Below are positions 8,199 to 16,132 of a stretch of 64,000 nucleotides of DNA, in pieces (position 1 is the first letter of the stretch; each line of letters opens with the position of its first letter). The notes under the pieces are model-generated. The model was not told the origin of the DNA, ran no database searches, and saw nothing but the letters and a program-made list of their open reading frames with translations. Both the position numbers and the translations under genes were made by a program. The DNA comes from Streptomyces sp. NBC_00425 (GTDB taxonomy: Bacteria > Actinomycetota > Actinomycetes > Streptomycetales > Streptomycetaceae). The stretch is from the NCBI RefSeq assembly GCF_036030735.1, contig NZ_CP107928.1, forward strand, positions 8,866,001-8,930,000. The letters run 5' to 3'.

Positions 8199-8213
8199 TC
8201 CGCTGAGGGCAGA
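8199..8213. promoter_or_regulatory. Second, degenerate PopR half-box
   Basis: TCCGCT-GAG-GGCAGA abuts the perfect box with no gap. Its right half is exact and its left half matches 4 of 6 bases. In S. lividans two boxes are present, so this is probably the second site with a weakened arm. Confidence 0.6.
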
Positions 8214-8295
8214 GCGAAAGGCACCGGCCGGCCGATGAGTTTTCGGACGGGCGGGAGTCGATACAGACGACCGCGTTCCCACCCAGGAGGTGCTC

Positions 8296-8778
8296 ATGAC
8301 CACCGACGGATTCACCACGTGTCTCTGGTTCGACGGCCAGGCCGAGGAAGCCGCCCATTTCTACGTCTCGGTCTTCAAGAACTCCGGCATCGGCTCCATC
8401 GGACGCTACAACGAGGCCGGTCCCGGTCCGGCCGGATCCGTGCTCGCGGTGGAATTCACCGCCAACGGGCAGAAGTTCGTCGGCATCAACGGCGGCCCGC
8501 AGTTCACCTTCAGCGAGGCGATCTCCTTCCAGATCTACTGCGCGGACCAGGACGAGGTCGACCACTACTGGACCAGGCTCACCGAGAACGGCGGTGAGCC
8601 CGGCCCCTGCGGGTGGCTCAAGGACAAGTACGGCGTGTCCTGGCAGGTCATCCCCGACGGACTGATCGAGATGATCAGCGACCCCGACCCGGAGAAGTCC
8701 ACCCGCACCACCAAGGCCATGTACGCCATGGGCAAGCTCGACGTCGCGGCCCTGAAGAAGGCCTACGACGGCGCGTAG
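8296..8778 (+). CDS. VOC superfamily protein, PhnB-like
   Basis: Start at ATG 8296 is set by the strong AGGAGG at 8285-8290. The 160-residue protein has the PhnB-like 3-demethylubiquinone-methyltransferase-type VOC fold: FTTCLWFDGQAEEAAHFY at the N-terminus, the GSVLAVEFTANGQKFVGINGG strand pair, and the typical ending DKYGVSWQVIP, followed by a short helical tail. Members of this family are annotated as glyoxalase-like but most have no proven reaction, and the metal ligands of true glyoxalases are not all evident. It is divergent from clpP3 and shares the intergenic region with the PopR boxes, although nothing shows that PopR controls it. Confidence 0.88.
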   Translation: MTTDGFTTCLWFDGQAEEAAHFYVSVFKNSGIGSIGRYNEAGPGPAGSVLAVEFTANGQKFVGINGGPQFTFSEAISFQIYCADQDEVDHYWTRLTENGGEPGPCGWLKDKYGVSWQVIPDGLIEMISDPDPEKSTRTTKAMYAMGKLDVAALKKAYDGA

Positions 8779-8893
8779 CCACCGGTCGCGGGCGCGTCCG
8801 GTTCCCCGACCAGGGGTGTTCGGCGCGCGATGCGGCGGCGGGGTGGCTAGCGTGAGGAACCGGACAATCCATCTCATCGGGAGGGCCGCCGTC

Positions 8894-9691
8894 ATGGCCG
8901 TACGACCAGAGGGAACCCCGTGCTGGGCCGACGCGATGTTCAGCGATGTGGACGCCGCCAAGCACTTCTACGGCGAGGTCCTCGGCTGGACCTTCGGCGA
9001 CGCGTCGTCGGAGTACGGGAACTACACGCAGGCCTACGTCGACGGCAAGGCGGTCGCCGCGGTCGTCCCGCCGATGTCCGGCCAGGAGGGCCAGTCGCAG
9101 TGGTGCCTGTACCTGGCCTCCGCGGACGCCGCCGCGACCGCCGCCCGGATCCGTGAGAACGGCGGCGAGGTGCTGATGGAACCCATGCAGGTGGGCGACT
9201 TCGGCACGATGTGCCTGGGGCGCGAGCCGGGCGGCGCGGTGTTCGGCGTGTGGCAGGCAGGCGTCCACGAGGGCTTCGAGGCTCCGCCCGAGCAGCCCGG
9301 AGCGTACTGCTGGGCCGAGGTCTTCACCCGCGAACCGGAGCGGACGGACGCCTTCCTTCCGGCCGTCTTCCCGTACACGGCGAAGCAGATGCAGGACGAC
9401 GCGGTCGACTTCCGGATGTTCGAGATCGGCGGCGACACCGTGCTGGGCCGTATGCGGATGACGGAGGAGTTCCCGCCCGAGGTGCCCTCCTACGTCAACG
9501 TCTACTTCACCGTGGACAACTGCGACGACGCCGTGGCGCGCGCGACCAAGAACGGCGGCATCCTGCGCTTCGGCCCGATGGACACCCCGTTCGGACGGTT
9601 CGCGGCGATCAGCGACCCGCAGGGCGCGAACTTCTCGGTGATCGACGTGACGACCACGGCGGGCGAGATGCCGCGGACCACGGACGTCTGA
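8894..9691 (+). CDS. Two-domain VOC family protein (Cfp30B/27-kDa antigen type)
   Basis: The 265-residue protein is made of two tandem VOC modules. The first (about 8-122) begins PCWADAMFSDVDAAKHFYGEVLGW and ends VFGVWQAG. The second (about 135-250) begins AYCWAEVFTREPERTDAFL and ends DPQGANFSVI. This organisation is shared with the mycobacterial 27-kDa antigen Cfp30B family; the ligand is not known. ATG 8894 is preceded by GGGAGGGCC. TAGCGT at 8848-8853 could be a -10 element. It lies downstream of another VOC gene on the same strand, with a 115-bp gap, so it is probably expressed separately. Confidence 0.88.
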   Translation: MAVRPEGTPCWADAMFSDVDAAKHFYGEVLGWTFGDASSEYGNYTQAYVDGKAVAAVVPPMSGQEGQSQWCLYLASADAAATAARIRENGGEVLMEPMQVGDFGTMCLGREPGGAVFGVWQAGVHEGFEAPPEQPGAYCWAEVFTREPERTDAFLPAVFPYTAKQMQDDAVDFRMFEIGGDTVLGRMRMTEEFPPEVPSYVNVYFTVDNCDDAVARATKNGGILRFGPMDTPFGRFAAISDPQGANFSVIDVTTTAGEMPRTTDV

Positions 9692-9776
9692 CCCGGTCCC
9701 GCCGAGATCCGTGTGCGGCCCTCCGCGGCCGAGGAGCGGGGCGAGGCTCCGGGCGGGTCATGGCATGATCGGGCGC

Positions 9777-10484
9777 ATGCGTGAACGACTGGTGGCCGCG
9801 TGCGACGGGGCTTCGAAGGGGAACCCGGGACCCGCGGCCTGGGCGTGGGTGGTCGCGGACGACACGGAGACGCCGACCCGCTGGGAGGCGGGCCCGCTCG
9901 GCAAGGCCACCAACAACGTCGCCGAACTCACCGCGCTGGAACGTCTGTTGGCGGCCACCGATCCGGCCGTCCCGCTCGAGGTCCGGATGGACTCGCAGTA
10001 CGCGATGAAGGCCGTGACCACATGGCTGCCCGGCTGGAAGCGCAACGGCTGGAAGACGTCCGCCGGAAAGCCGGTGGCCAACCAGGAGCTGGTCGTCCGC
10101 ATCGACGAGCTGCTCTCGGGCCGCTCCGTCGACTTCCGCTACGTGCCCGCGCACCAGGTGGACGGCGACCCGCTCAACGACTTCGCGGACCGTGCGGCCA
10201 GCCAGGCGGCGGTCGTCCAGCAGCCGGCCGGCAGCGCTCAGGGCTCGCCCGAGCCGCCGGCCTCGCCGGACACCCCGAAGGCGCGGCCCGCCTCGAAGCC
10301 GGGCCGCTCCGCCGGGGGCAAGTCGCCCCGGCGGAGCGGCGGTTCGTCGACCCGCACGATCAGCGCCAAGTTCCCCGGCCGCTGTCTGTGCGGCCGTCCC
10401 TACGCGGCCGGCGAGCAGATCGCCAAGAACGACCAGGGCTGGGGACACCCGGAGTGCCGGACGGCGGCCGCCGACGGGGGCTGA
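9777..10484 (+). CDS. Ribonuclease HI-like protein with C-terminal Cys/His tail
   Basis: The N-terminal 145 residues form an RNase H domain with all four acidic active-site residues: Asp10 (CDGASKGNPG), Glu50 (NNVAEL), Asp72 (RMDSQYA) and Asp135 (LNDFAD). It should cut the RNA strand of RNA-DNA hybrids. A Pro/Ser-rich linker (about 148-195) leads to a C-terminal segment of about 35 residues with the pattern C-x-C-G...H-x2-C (CLCGRPY, then GHPECR), which may bind zinc or nucleic acid. I use ATG 9777; ATG 9765 is also possible because no clear ribosome site separates them. It is convergent with the SRPBCC gene. Confidence 0.88.
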   Translation: MRERLVAACDGASKGNPGPAAWAWVVADDTETPTRWEAGPLGKATNNVAELTALERLLAATDPAVPLEVRMDSQYAMKAVTTWLPGWKRNGWKTSAGKPVANQELVVRIDELLSGRSVDFRYVPAHQVDGDPLNDFADRAASQAAVVQQPAGSAQGSPEPPASPDTPKARPASKPGRSAGGKSPRRSGGSSTRTISAKFPGRCLCGRPYAAGEQIAKNDQGWGHPECRTAAADGG

Positions 10485-10512
10485 CCGGCGGTGCGGGGCC
10501 CGGCGACGGCGG

Positions 10513-10965
10513 TCACACCACCGCGCCGCGCCAGCCCCCGGTCTCCAGGCCGCGCTTCTCGATGAACGTCTTGAAGCGCTCGAGGTCCCCCTTGGTCTGG
10601 CGCTTCACGAAGCCCAGCTTGTCGCCGACGTTCTCGGCGACGCCTTCCGGCTGGAACTCCATCTGGAGCATCACCTTGGTGTGGGCGTCGTCCAGCCGGT
10701 GGAAGGTCACCACCCCGGCCTGCCGGGCCTCGCCCGAGACCGTGGTCCAGGCGACCCGTTCGTCCGGGATCTGCTCGGTGATCTCCGCGTCGAACTCCCG
10801 GTGCACCCCGTTGACACTGGTCACCCAGTGCGTGAGCGTGTCGGTCCGCTGCTCGACGCGCTGCACGCCGCCCATGAACTCGGGGAAGCTCTCGAACTGC
10901 GTCCACTGGTTGTAGGCCGTGTGCACGGGCACGTCGACCTCGATGGATTCCTCGACCTGCGACAC
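10513..10965 (-). CDS. SRPBCC family (polyketide cyclase/dehydrase-like) protein
   Basis: I place the start at GTG 10965, with AGGAGG eight bases upstream, rather than at ATG 10995. The 150-residue product has the START/Bet v1-like pattern: SIEVDVPVHTAYNQWTQFESFPEFM at the N-terminus, a central strand with HREFDAEITEQIPDERVAW, and a long C-terminal helix (KRQTKGDLERFKTFIE). Proteins of this subgroup are common stress-associated cyclase/dehydrase family members with an unknown ligand. A SigB-type promoter-like sequence (GTTT-N14-GGGTAC) lies about 55 bp upstream. It is downstream of melC2 on the same strand but separated by 89 bp. Confidence 0.85.
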   Translation of the reverse strand: MSQVEESIEVDVPVHTAYNQWTQFESFPEFMGGVQRVEQRTDTLTHWVTSVNGVHREFDAEITEQIPDERVAWTTVSGEARQAGVVTFHRLDDAHTKVMLQMEFQPEGVAENVGDKLGFVKRQTKGDLERFKTFIEKRGLETGGWRGAVV

Positions 10966-11018
10966 GGTCGTCTCCTCCTGCGTTGTCGGGTTCATCCTGT
11001 CGGTGTTGCCCGTGGCGG

Positions 11019-11042
11019 GTACCCGTCACCGCGGCGGCAAAC
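11019..11042 (-). promoter_or_regulatory. Candidate SigB-type promoter for the SRPBCC gene
   Basis: On the minus strand GTTT (11039-11042), 14 bp and GGGTAC (11019-11024) fit the SigB consensus and give a leader of about 45 bases to GTG 10965. Confidence 0.45.
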
Positions 11043-11054
11043 AGGCCGGTTCGG

Positions 11055-11879
11055 TCAGTCGACGTCGAAGGTGTAGTGGGCGGTGTGGTCGAGCAGGTCC
11101 GCCGGGGTGGTGTCGTTCCAGGGCCGCATCGTCTCGTGCAGGTCGACGACGTCCGGGGTGCCGCCACCGGGGACGTACCCGGACCCCGGGTGCCGGCGCT
11201 GCCACCGGGCCCACAGCTTGTCGATGTAGGCGTGGTGCAGCCAGAACACCGGGTCGTTGGGGGAGACCCCGGTCGACATCTGCCCCCCGACCCATACATG
11301 GACCCGGTTGTGCAGGTTGACGCCGCGCCAGCCCTCCAGGTGATTGCGGAAGCCGTCCGAGGCACTGTTCCAGGGGGCCATGTCGTACGTCGCCATCGCG
11401 AGCACCGACTCGACCTCGGCCCGGGTCGGCAGCTCGCGGACGCCCGTGCCCAGTGAGCGACGCAGGTAGGTGCGGCCGTCCACCCGGACGTTGATCGGCC
11501 AGCCGCCCGCCGCCGCGGCGAACGGACCGTCCATCACCTGGCCGTCCCGGCTGCGCCCGCTGCCGCCGAGGAAGTCCGGAGCCCACAGCGAGGAACGGGG
11601 CGAACGGTCGGCGGACCAGTCCCAGTACGGCAGCGCCACCGAGGCGTCCACCGACTGCAGCGCCCGCTCGAACTCCAGCAGGAATCTGCGGTGCCACGGC
11701 AGGAAGGAGGGTGAACGGTGGCCGGTGCGCTCGCCGTCGTCGGTGTCGCCGAGGATGAACGCGTTGTGCGTGGTGACGAAGGTGTCGTAGCGGCCGGTGC
11801 GCTTGAGTTCGAGGACGGCGGCGACGAACCGCCGCTTCTCGTCGGCGGTCAGGGCGGCCTGGTTCTTGCGGACGGTCAT
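11055..11879 (-). CDS. melC2: Tyrosinase MelC2
   Basis: The 274-residue enzyme is a Streptomyces tyrosinase of the usual length. The CuA ligands are His38 (THNAF), His54 (GHRSPSF) and His63 (PWHRRF). The CuB ligands lie in LHNRVHVWVGG (two His) and FWLHHAYID. It oxidises tyrosine and DOPA to quinones, giving melanin. It has no signal peptide of its own and is exported with MelC1, which carries a Tat-like signal and delivers copper. The gap to melC1 is 43 bp, so they form one operon. Confidence 0.97.
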   Translation of the reverse strand: MTVRKNQAALTADEKRRFVAAVLELKRTGRYDTFVTTHNAFILGDTDDGERTGHRSPSFLPWHRRFLLEFERALQSVDASVALPYWDWSADRSPRSSLWAPDFLGGSGRSRDGQVMDGPFAAAAGGWPINVRVDGRTYLRRSLGTGVRELPTRAEVESVLAMATYDMAPWNSASDGFRNHLEGWRGVNLHNRVHVWVGGQMSTGVSPNDPVFWLHHAYIDKLWARWQRRHPGSGYVPGGGTPDVVDLHETMRPWNDTTPADLLDHTAHYTFDVD

Positions 11880-11922
11880 GTGCGGTGCTCCAAGGGTGCG
11901 GAAGGGCAGGGCGGTCGGCGGG

Positions 11923-12300
11923 TCAGCCGGCCGGGAACGGGACGAGCCGGGCGCCCTGCAGCTCGTCGACCGCGGCGCGGGCCGCGGCCCGCGGTGTGGC
12001 CACCGGGTCGTAGTGACTGACCACGCTGATCCAGGAGCCGTCGGCGTTGCGCATCACATGCAGCTCGACCCCGTCGACGTACACGGCGTAGCCGCCGCCG
12101 TGGTGATGGCCGCCGCCGCCCTGGCTCCGGCCCTGTATCCGGCGGCCCCGGTAGACCTCGTCGAAGGCCTCGGGGGCGCCGTGCGCATGGTGCCCGCCGT
12201 CGGCGCCGCGGGCGGCGCGGGCGGCGGGGACGGCGGCGAGCGTGGCGCCGACGGCGACGGCGGCCGCGGTGAGTGCGCGACGACGGCTGAGTTGCGGCAT
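11923..12300 (-). CDS. melC1: Tyrosinase copper chaperone/cofactor MelC1
   Basis: This 125-residue protein starts with a Tat-type signal ([25 protein letters not shown]). A His-rich stretch (DGGHHAHG and [10 protein letters not shown]) and the conserved core [27 protein letters not shown] follow. It transiently binds apo-MelC2, inserts copper and carries the enzyme out through the Tat pathway. ATG 12300 is preceded by GGGAG. The region upstream contains an unusual triple array of CAAGAT/ATCTTG half-sites at 12422-12444 that may regulate the operon. Confidence 0.95.
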   Translation of the reverse strand: MPQLSRRRALTAAAVAVGATLAAVPAARAARGADGGHHAHGAPEAFDEVYRGRRIQGRSQGGGGHHHGGGYAVYVDGVELHVMRNADGSWISVVSHYDPVATPRAAARAAVDELQGARLVPFPAG

Positions 12301-12656
12301 GCGGGATCTCCCGGAGGGCGAAGGGTTGACGACTCCGCATGCCTATCGGTGGGGCTGCGGGGCCGGGAAATCTCCCGGGAGCGGTTGGCCCCGATCCGGA
12401 CATTCGCTTACATGTCGTGCAATCTTGAACCAAGATGATCTTGGCCGTGGACGCGGCCGCTGTGGGGCGGAACGGGCAATTCCTTTCCGCCGGGACACCG
12501 CTTCCGGTGATCTTTCTCGGGTCGCGGCGACGTCGGTGGTGTGGCTCACGTGCGAAAAGTGGCGCGATCGGGCAGGTGGGGCGTCGACGGGGCACCCCCA
12601 CTCCCTGCTACCCTGCGTCGTCAATCAATCACGTCTGGTAACTCCAAGGGGTGCGC
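12301..12656. other. 356-bp divergent intergenic region (mel / FAD monooxygenase)
   Basis: This gap must hold promoters for melC1 (-) and the monooxygenase (+). The visible structure is the half-site array at 12422-12444. The short open frame at 12435-12641 has no coding bias or ribosome site and I do not accept it as a gene. Confidence 0.6.
12422..12444. promoter_or_regulatory. Triple alternating half-site array upstream of melC1
   Basis: ATCTTG (12422-12427), AAC, CAAGAT (12431-12436), G, ATCTTG (12438-12443) make two overlapping dyads, of which CCAAGATGATCTTGG (12430-12444) is a perfect 15-bp palindrome. It lies 122-144 bp upstream of melC1. The cognate protein is unknown. Confidence 0.5.
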
Positions 12657-13871
12657 GTGAAGGTCGCCTGTGTCGGCGGCGGGCCCGCCGGCCTGTATCT
12701 CTCGATCCTGCTCAAGCGGCAGGACCCGTCCCACGACATCACCGTCCACGAGCGCAACCCGGAAGGCTCGACCTACGGCTGGGGCGTCACGTACTGGCAG
12801 GGTCTTCTCGACGAACTCCGCTTCCACGACCCCGAGTCGGCGCGCGCGATCGAGGAGAGCTCCGTCCGCTGGAACGAGGGCGTCGCGCACGTACGGGACC
12901 TGGCGACCCGTCAGCCCGGCGACAAGGGGCACGGCATCGGCCGCCACCGACTGCTGGAGATCCTCGCGGACCGGGCCCGCGCGCTCGGCGTGCGGCTGGA
13001 GTTCGAGAGCGAGATCACCGCCGAGAACCTGCCGGACGCCGATCTGGTGGTGGCAGGCGACGGCGTCCGCAGCGCGCTGCGCACCCACCACGCGGACGAC
13101 TTCGGCGCGCAGCTCACCGAGGGCCGTAACTCCTACGTCTGGCTCGGCACGACCAAGGTCTTCGACTCCTTCACCTTCGCCTTCGTGGAGACCGCGCACG
13201 GCTGGATCTGGTGCTACGGCTACCCCTTCAGCGACGAGCAGAGCACCTGTGTGATCGAGTGCGCCCCCGAGACCCTGGCCGGGCTCGGCCTCGACCGGGC
13301 GAGCGAGGCCGACGGCCTCGCCGACCTGGAGAAGTACTTCGCGCACATCCTCGACGGCCACTCCCTCGTCGGCCGCGCCTCCTCCGCCGGCGGCAGCGCC
13401 CAGTGGCTCACCTTCCGCACCCTGGTCAACCGCACCTGGCGCCGCGGCAACCTCGTCCTCCTGGGCGACGCCGCCCACACCACCCACTACTCGATCGGCG
13501 CCGGCACCACCCTCGCCCTGGAGGACGCCATCGCCCTCGCCGCGGCGCTGCGCGAGTGCGCGGACCTTCCCCAGGCCCTCGACCGCTACGAACGCGTACG
13601 CAAGTCCGCCCTGCTGTCCCAGCAGAGCGCCGCCCGCTACAGCGCCCAGTGGTACGAGAACCTCACCCGCTACATCCACCTCCCCCCGGAGCAGATGTTC
13701 GCCCTGCTCGGGCAGCGTCACTCGCCCCTGTTGCCCTATGTCCCGCCCCAGCTGTACTACCGCCTCGACCGGGCGGCGGGACGCCTGGAGGCGCTGCGCC
13801 GCCTCAAGCGCTGGCTGGGTCCGAAGCTGGCGCGCGGCGCGCACGCCCGCACGCTGACCTCCGGCAAGTAG
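12657..13871 (+). CDS. FAD-dependent monooxygenase
   Basis: The 404-residue protein is a class A flavin monooxygenase. It has the FAD GxGxxG at the N-terminus (KVACVGGGPAGLYLSILL), the second FAD/NADPH motif VVAGDGVRSALR (about 133-144), and the GD motif GNLVLLGDAAHTTHYSIGAG (about 266-285). The overall form resembles the N-terminal half of salicylyl-CoA 5-hydroxylase and related aromatic hydroxylases; the substrate is not known. I select GTG 12657, six bases after AAGGGG, rather than GTG 12651. It stands alone between the mel operon and an MFS/TetR pair. Confidence 0.88.
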   Translation: MKVACVGGGPAGLYLSILLKRQDPSHDITVHERNPEGSTYGWGVTYWQGLLDELRFHDPESARAIEESSVRWNEGVAHVRDLATRQPGDKGHGIGRHRLLEILADRARALGVRLEFESEITAENLPDADLVVAGDGVRSALRTHHADDFGAQLTEGRNSYVWLGTTKVFDSFTFAFVETAHGWIWCYGYPFSDEQSTCVIECAPETLAGLGLDRASEADGLADLEKYFAHILDGHSLVGRASSAGGSAQWLTFRTLVNRTWRRGNLVLLGDAAHTTHYSIGAGTTLALEDAIALAAALRECADLPQALDRYERVRKSALLSQQSAARYSAQWYENLTRYIHLPPEQMFALLGQRHSPLLPYVPPQLYYRLDRAAGRLEALRRLKRWLGPKLARGAHARTLTSGK

Positions 13872-13916
13872 TTCCGGCAGTTCCGGGCGGGCCCCTTCGC
13901 TCCGGGCGATCCTTGG

Positions 13917-13932
13917 GTGAATGGCCATTCAC
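13917..13932. promoter_or_regulatory. TetR-type operator 1, GTGAATGGCCATTCAC
   Basis: A perfect 16-bp palindrome lies 61 bp before the MFS start. Together with the near-identical site at 13940 it spans the expected promoter, with centres 23 bp apart. Confidence 0.75.
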
Positions 13933-13939
13933 TGCTAGG

Positions 13940-13955
13940 GTGAATGGTCATTCAC
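13940..13955. promoter_or_regulatory. TetR-type operator 2, GTGAATG-GT-CATTCAC
   Basis: This site has the same 7-bp arms as operator 1 around a GT centre. TAGGGT (13937-13942) between the two sites could be the -10 element, so binding would block transcription of the exporter and tetR genes. Confidence 0.75.
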
Positions 13956-13992
13956 CTCTTTTTCGCGTGCTGTTCCGGCCGTTGGAGTGCCC

Positions 13993-15477
13993 ATGGCGTC
14001 GCCCGCTCCGATACCCGCTCCGACCAGCGGGAACCCCGCCCGACGGACCCGGCTCACCATTCCGGTCCTCGCGTACTGCGGAATTCTCATGGCGGTCATG
14101 CAGACGGTCGTCGTCCCGCTGCTGCCCGACCTGCCCCGGCTGACCGGCGCCTCGCCGGGCGCCGTCTCCTGGACGGTGACCGCCGCACTGCTCTCCGGCG
14201 CCGTCCTCACCCCGGTCCTCGGCCGCGCCGGCGACATGTACGGCAAGCGACGGGTCCTGCTCCTGTCGTTCTCCCTGATGGCCGCCGGCTCCGTGATCTG
14301 CGCCCTCACCTCCGACATCGGTGTGCTGATCGCGGCCCGCGCCCTGCAGGGCGCCGCGTCCTGCGTCGTCCCGCTGTCCATCAGCATCCTGCGCGACGAA
14401 CTGCCCCCGCAGCGCCGGGGATCCGCCATCGCGCTGATGAGTTCCACCGTCGGCGTCGGCGCCGCGCTGGGACTGCCCGCCGCGGCCGTGGTGGTGCAGT
14501 ACGCGAACTGGCACGTGATGTTCTGGGTGACCGCCGCCCTGGGCGTGACCGGCGTCGCGCTCATCCGCTGGGCGGTGCCCGAGTCGCCGGTGCGCGAGCC
14601 GGGCCGGTTCGACGTGAGCGGCGCGCTCGGCCTCGCCGCCGGACTGGTCTGTCTCCTGCTCGCCGTGTCCCAGGGCGGCCAGTGGGGCTGGGGCGGTCCC
14701 CGGATCGTCGGTCTCTTCCTCGGCGCCGTCGCCGTGCTCGGCCTGTGGTGGCGCCGACAGCTGCGCTCCGCGGAGCCGCTGGTCGACCTGCGGCTGGTGT
14801 CCCGCCCGGCAGTGGGCCTCGCCCACGTGGCCGCACTGCTGACCGGCTTCGCCTTCTACGCCAACTCGCTCGTGACCGCCCAGCTGGTGCAGGCTCCCGA
14901 GGCGAGCGGATACGGGCTCGGGCTGTCCATCGTCCAGACGGGTCTGTGCCTGCTGCCCGGCGGCATCACCATGCTGCTGTTCTCACCGCTCTCCGCCCGC
15001 ATCTCCGAGACGCGCGGCCCCCGGATCACCCTCGCCCTCGGCGCCGCCGTCATCGCCGCCGGGTACGGCGTGCGCGTCGCCGACAGCCGTGAACTGTGGA
15101 TGATCATGGTGGGAGCGACGATCGTGGCCACCGGCACGACCCTCGCCTACTCCGCGCTGCCCGCGCTGATCCTGCGCGCCGTCCCGCCCGGGCAGACCGC
15201 GTCGGCGAACGGCGTCAACGTCCTGATGCGCACCATCGGACAGGCCGTCTCCAGCGCCGCCGTCGCCGCCGTCCTCGTGCATCACACCAGCCTCCTCGGC
15301 GGAGCCCGGGTGCCCACGCTGCACGGCTACCTGCTGGCCTTCGGGGTAGCGGGCGCGGTGGCGCTCGGCGCGTGCGCGGTGGCGCTCGCCATCCCCGGCG
15401 ACGCCCGGTCCGACGACACGCCGATGCCCCGGGGCCGCACCCGGCCGGTGCGCGACGGGGCGAGGGAGGGAGCATGA
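13993..15477 (+). CDS. MFS transporter, DHA2-like drug exporter
   Basis: This 494-residue membrane protein has about 14 predicted helices. Motif A-like GRAGDMYGKRRVL lies in the loop after helix 2, motif B-like ARALQGAASCVVPL in helix 4, and an SSTVGVGAALGLP motif C-like stretch in helix 5. It should be a proton-driven exporter of a small molecule. ATG 13993 follows TTGGAG by six bases. Two palindromic operators lie upstream, and the tetR gene 4 bp downstream probably represses both. The FAD monooxygenase upstream is a possible functional partner, but the operators separate the two transcripts. Confidence 0.9.
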   Translation: MASPAPIPAPTSGNPARRTRLTIPVLAYCGILMAVMQTVVVPLLPDLPRLTGASPGAVSWTVTAALLSGAVLTPVLGRAGDMYGKRRVLLLSFSLMAAGSVICALTSDIGVLIAARALQGAASCVVPLSISILRDELPPQRRGSAIALMSSTVGVGAALGLPAAAVVVQYANWHVMFWVTAALGVTGVALIRWAVPESPVREPGRFDVSGALGLAAGLVCLLLAVSQGGQWGWGGPRIVGLFLGAVAVLGLWWRRQLRSAEPLVDLRLVSRPAVGLAHVAALLTGFAFYANSLVTAQLVQAPEASGYGLGLSIVQTGLCLLPGGITMLLFSPLSARISETRGPRITLALGAAVIAAGYGVRVADSRELWMIMVGATIVATGTTLAYSALPALILRAVPPGQTASANGVNVLMRTIGQAVSSAAVAAVLVHHTSLLGGARVPTLHGYLLAFGVAGAVALGACAVALAIPGDARSDDTPMPRGRTRPVRDGAREGA

Positions 15478-15481
15478 ACCC

Positions 15482-16120
15482 GTGAGCACCCCACCCGACG
15501 CCTCGGTCCCGACCGGCCCCCCGGCTCCCGCCCGCCGCGACGCCGAGGCGACCAGGGCCGCCATCCTGCGCGCGGCCCGGTACCTCCTCGCCCGCCAGGC
15601 CCACGCCGACATCACACTCAAGGCCGTCGCGGAGCGAGCCGGAGTGAGCGCACCCCTGGTCCTGAAGTACTTCGGCAACAAGGACGCCCTGTTCGCCCGG
15701 GTGATGTCCTTCCAGGAGGACGCCGACGCCCTGCTGGACGCCCCACTGGAGCGACTCGGCCGGCACATGGTCCGGCATGTGCTGGTCAGTCAGCGCGAGC
15801 GGGGCGCCGACCCCCTGCTGCGCATCGCGTTCGCGCCCCTGCACGGCGACCACGGCGACGTCCTGCGCGCCAACTTCCGCACCCAGGTCACCGAACGTCT
15901 CGCCGCCCGCCTCACCGGCGCCGACCGCGGTGTCCGCGCCGAACTCGCCGTCGCCGCCCTGCTCGGCCTCGGCGTCATGTTCGGCATCGCCCGCGGGAGC
16001 GAACTGCGGGCGGCGCCGGTCGACGACGTCGCCGACCGGTACGGGCCGACGATCCAGACCCACCTCGACGGCGGGCCGGGCGACGGCGGGCCAGGTGCCG
16101 CGGGCGCCCACGGCGGATGA
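15482..16120 (+). CDS. TetR family regulator of the adjacent MFS exporter
   Basis: The DNA-binding domain is at about residues 20-66 (RAAILRAARYLLARQAHADITLKAVAERAGVSAPLVLKYFGNKDALF), followed by a helical ligand domain with a C-terminal TetR_C pattern (ERLAARLTGADRGVRAELAVAALLGLGVMFGIARG). The protein ends in a Gly-rich tail. It begins 4 bp after the MFS stop and so is cotranscribed with it. The twin GTGAATGnnCATTCAC palindromes at 13917-13955 are its most likely operators, giving an autoregulated efflux switch. Confidence 0.9.
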   Translation: MSTPPDASVPTGPPAPARRDAEATRAAILRAARYLLARQAHADITLKAVAERAGVSAPLVLKYFGNKDALFARVMSFQEDADALLDAPLERLGRHMVRHVLVSQRERGADPLLRIAFAPLHGDHGDVLRANFRTQVTERLAARLTGADRGVRAELAVAALLGLGVMFGIARGSELRAAPVDDVADRYGPTIQTHLDGGPGDGGPGAAGAHGG

Positions 16121-16132
16121 CACACTGACGGC

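Noticed and set aside
12435..12641. Short plus-strand frame in the mel/monooxygenase gap
   Set aside because: No ribosome site, no codon bias and it covers the palindrome and promoter region.
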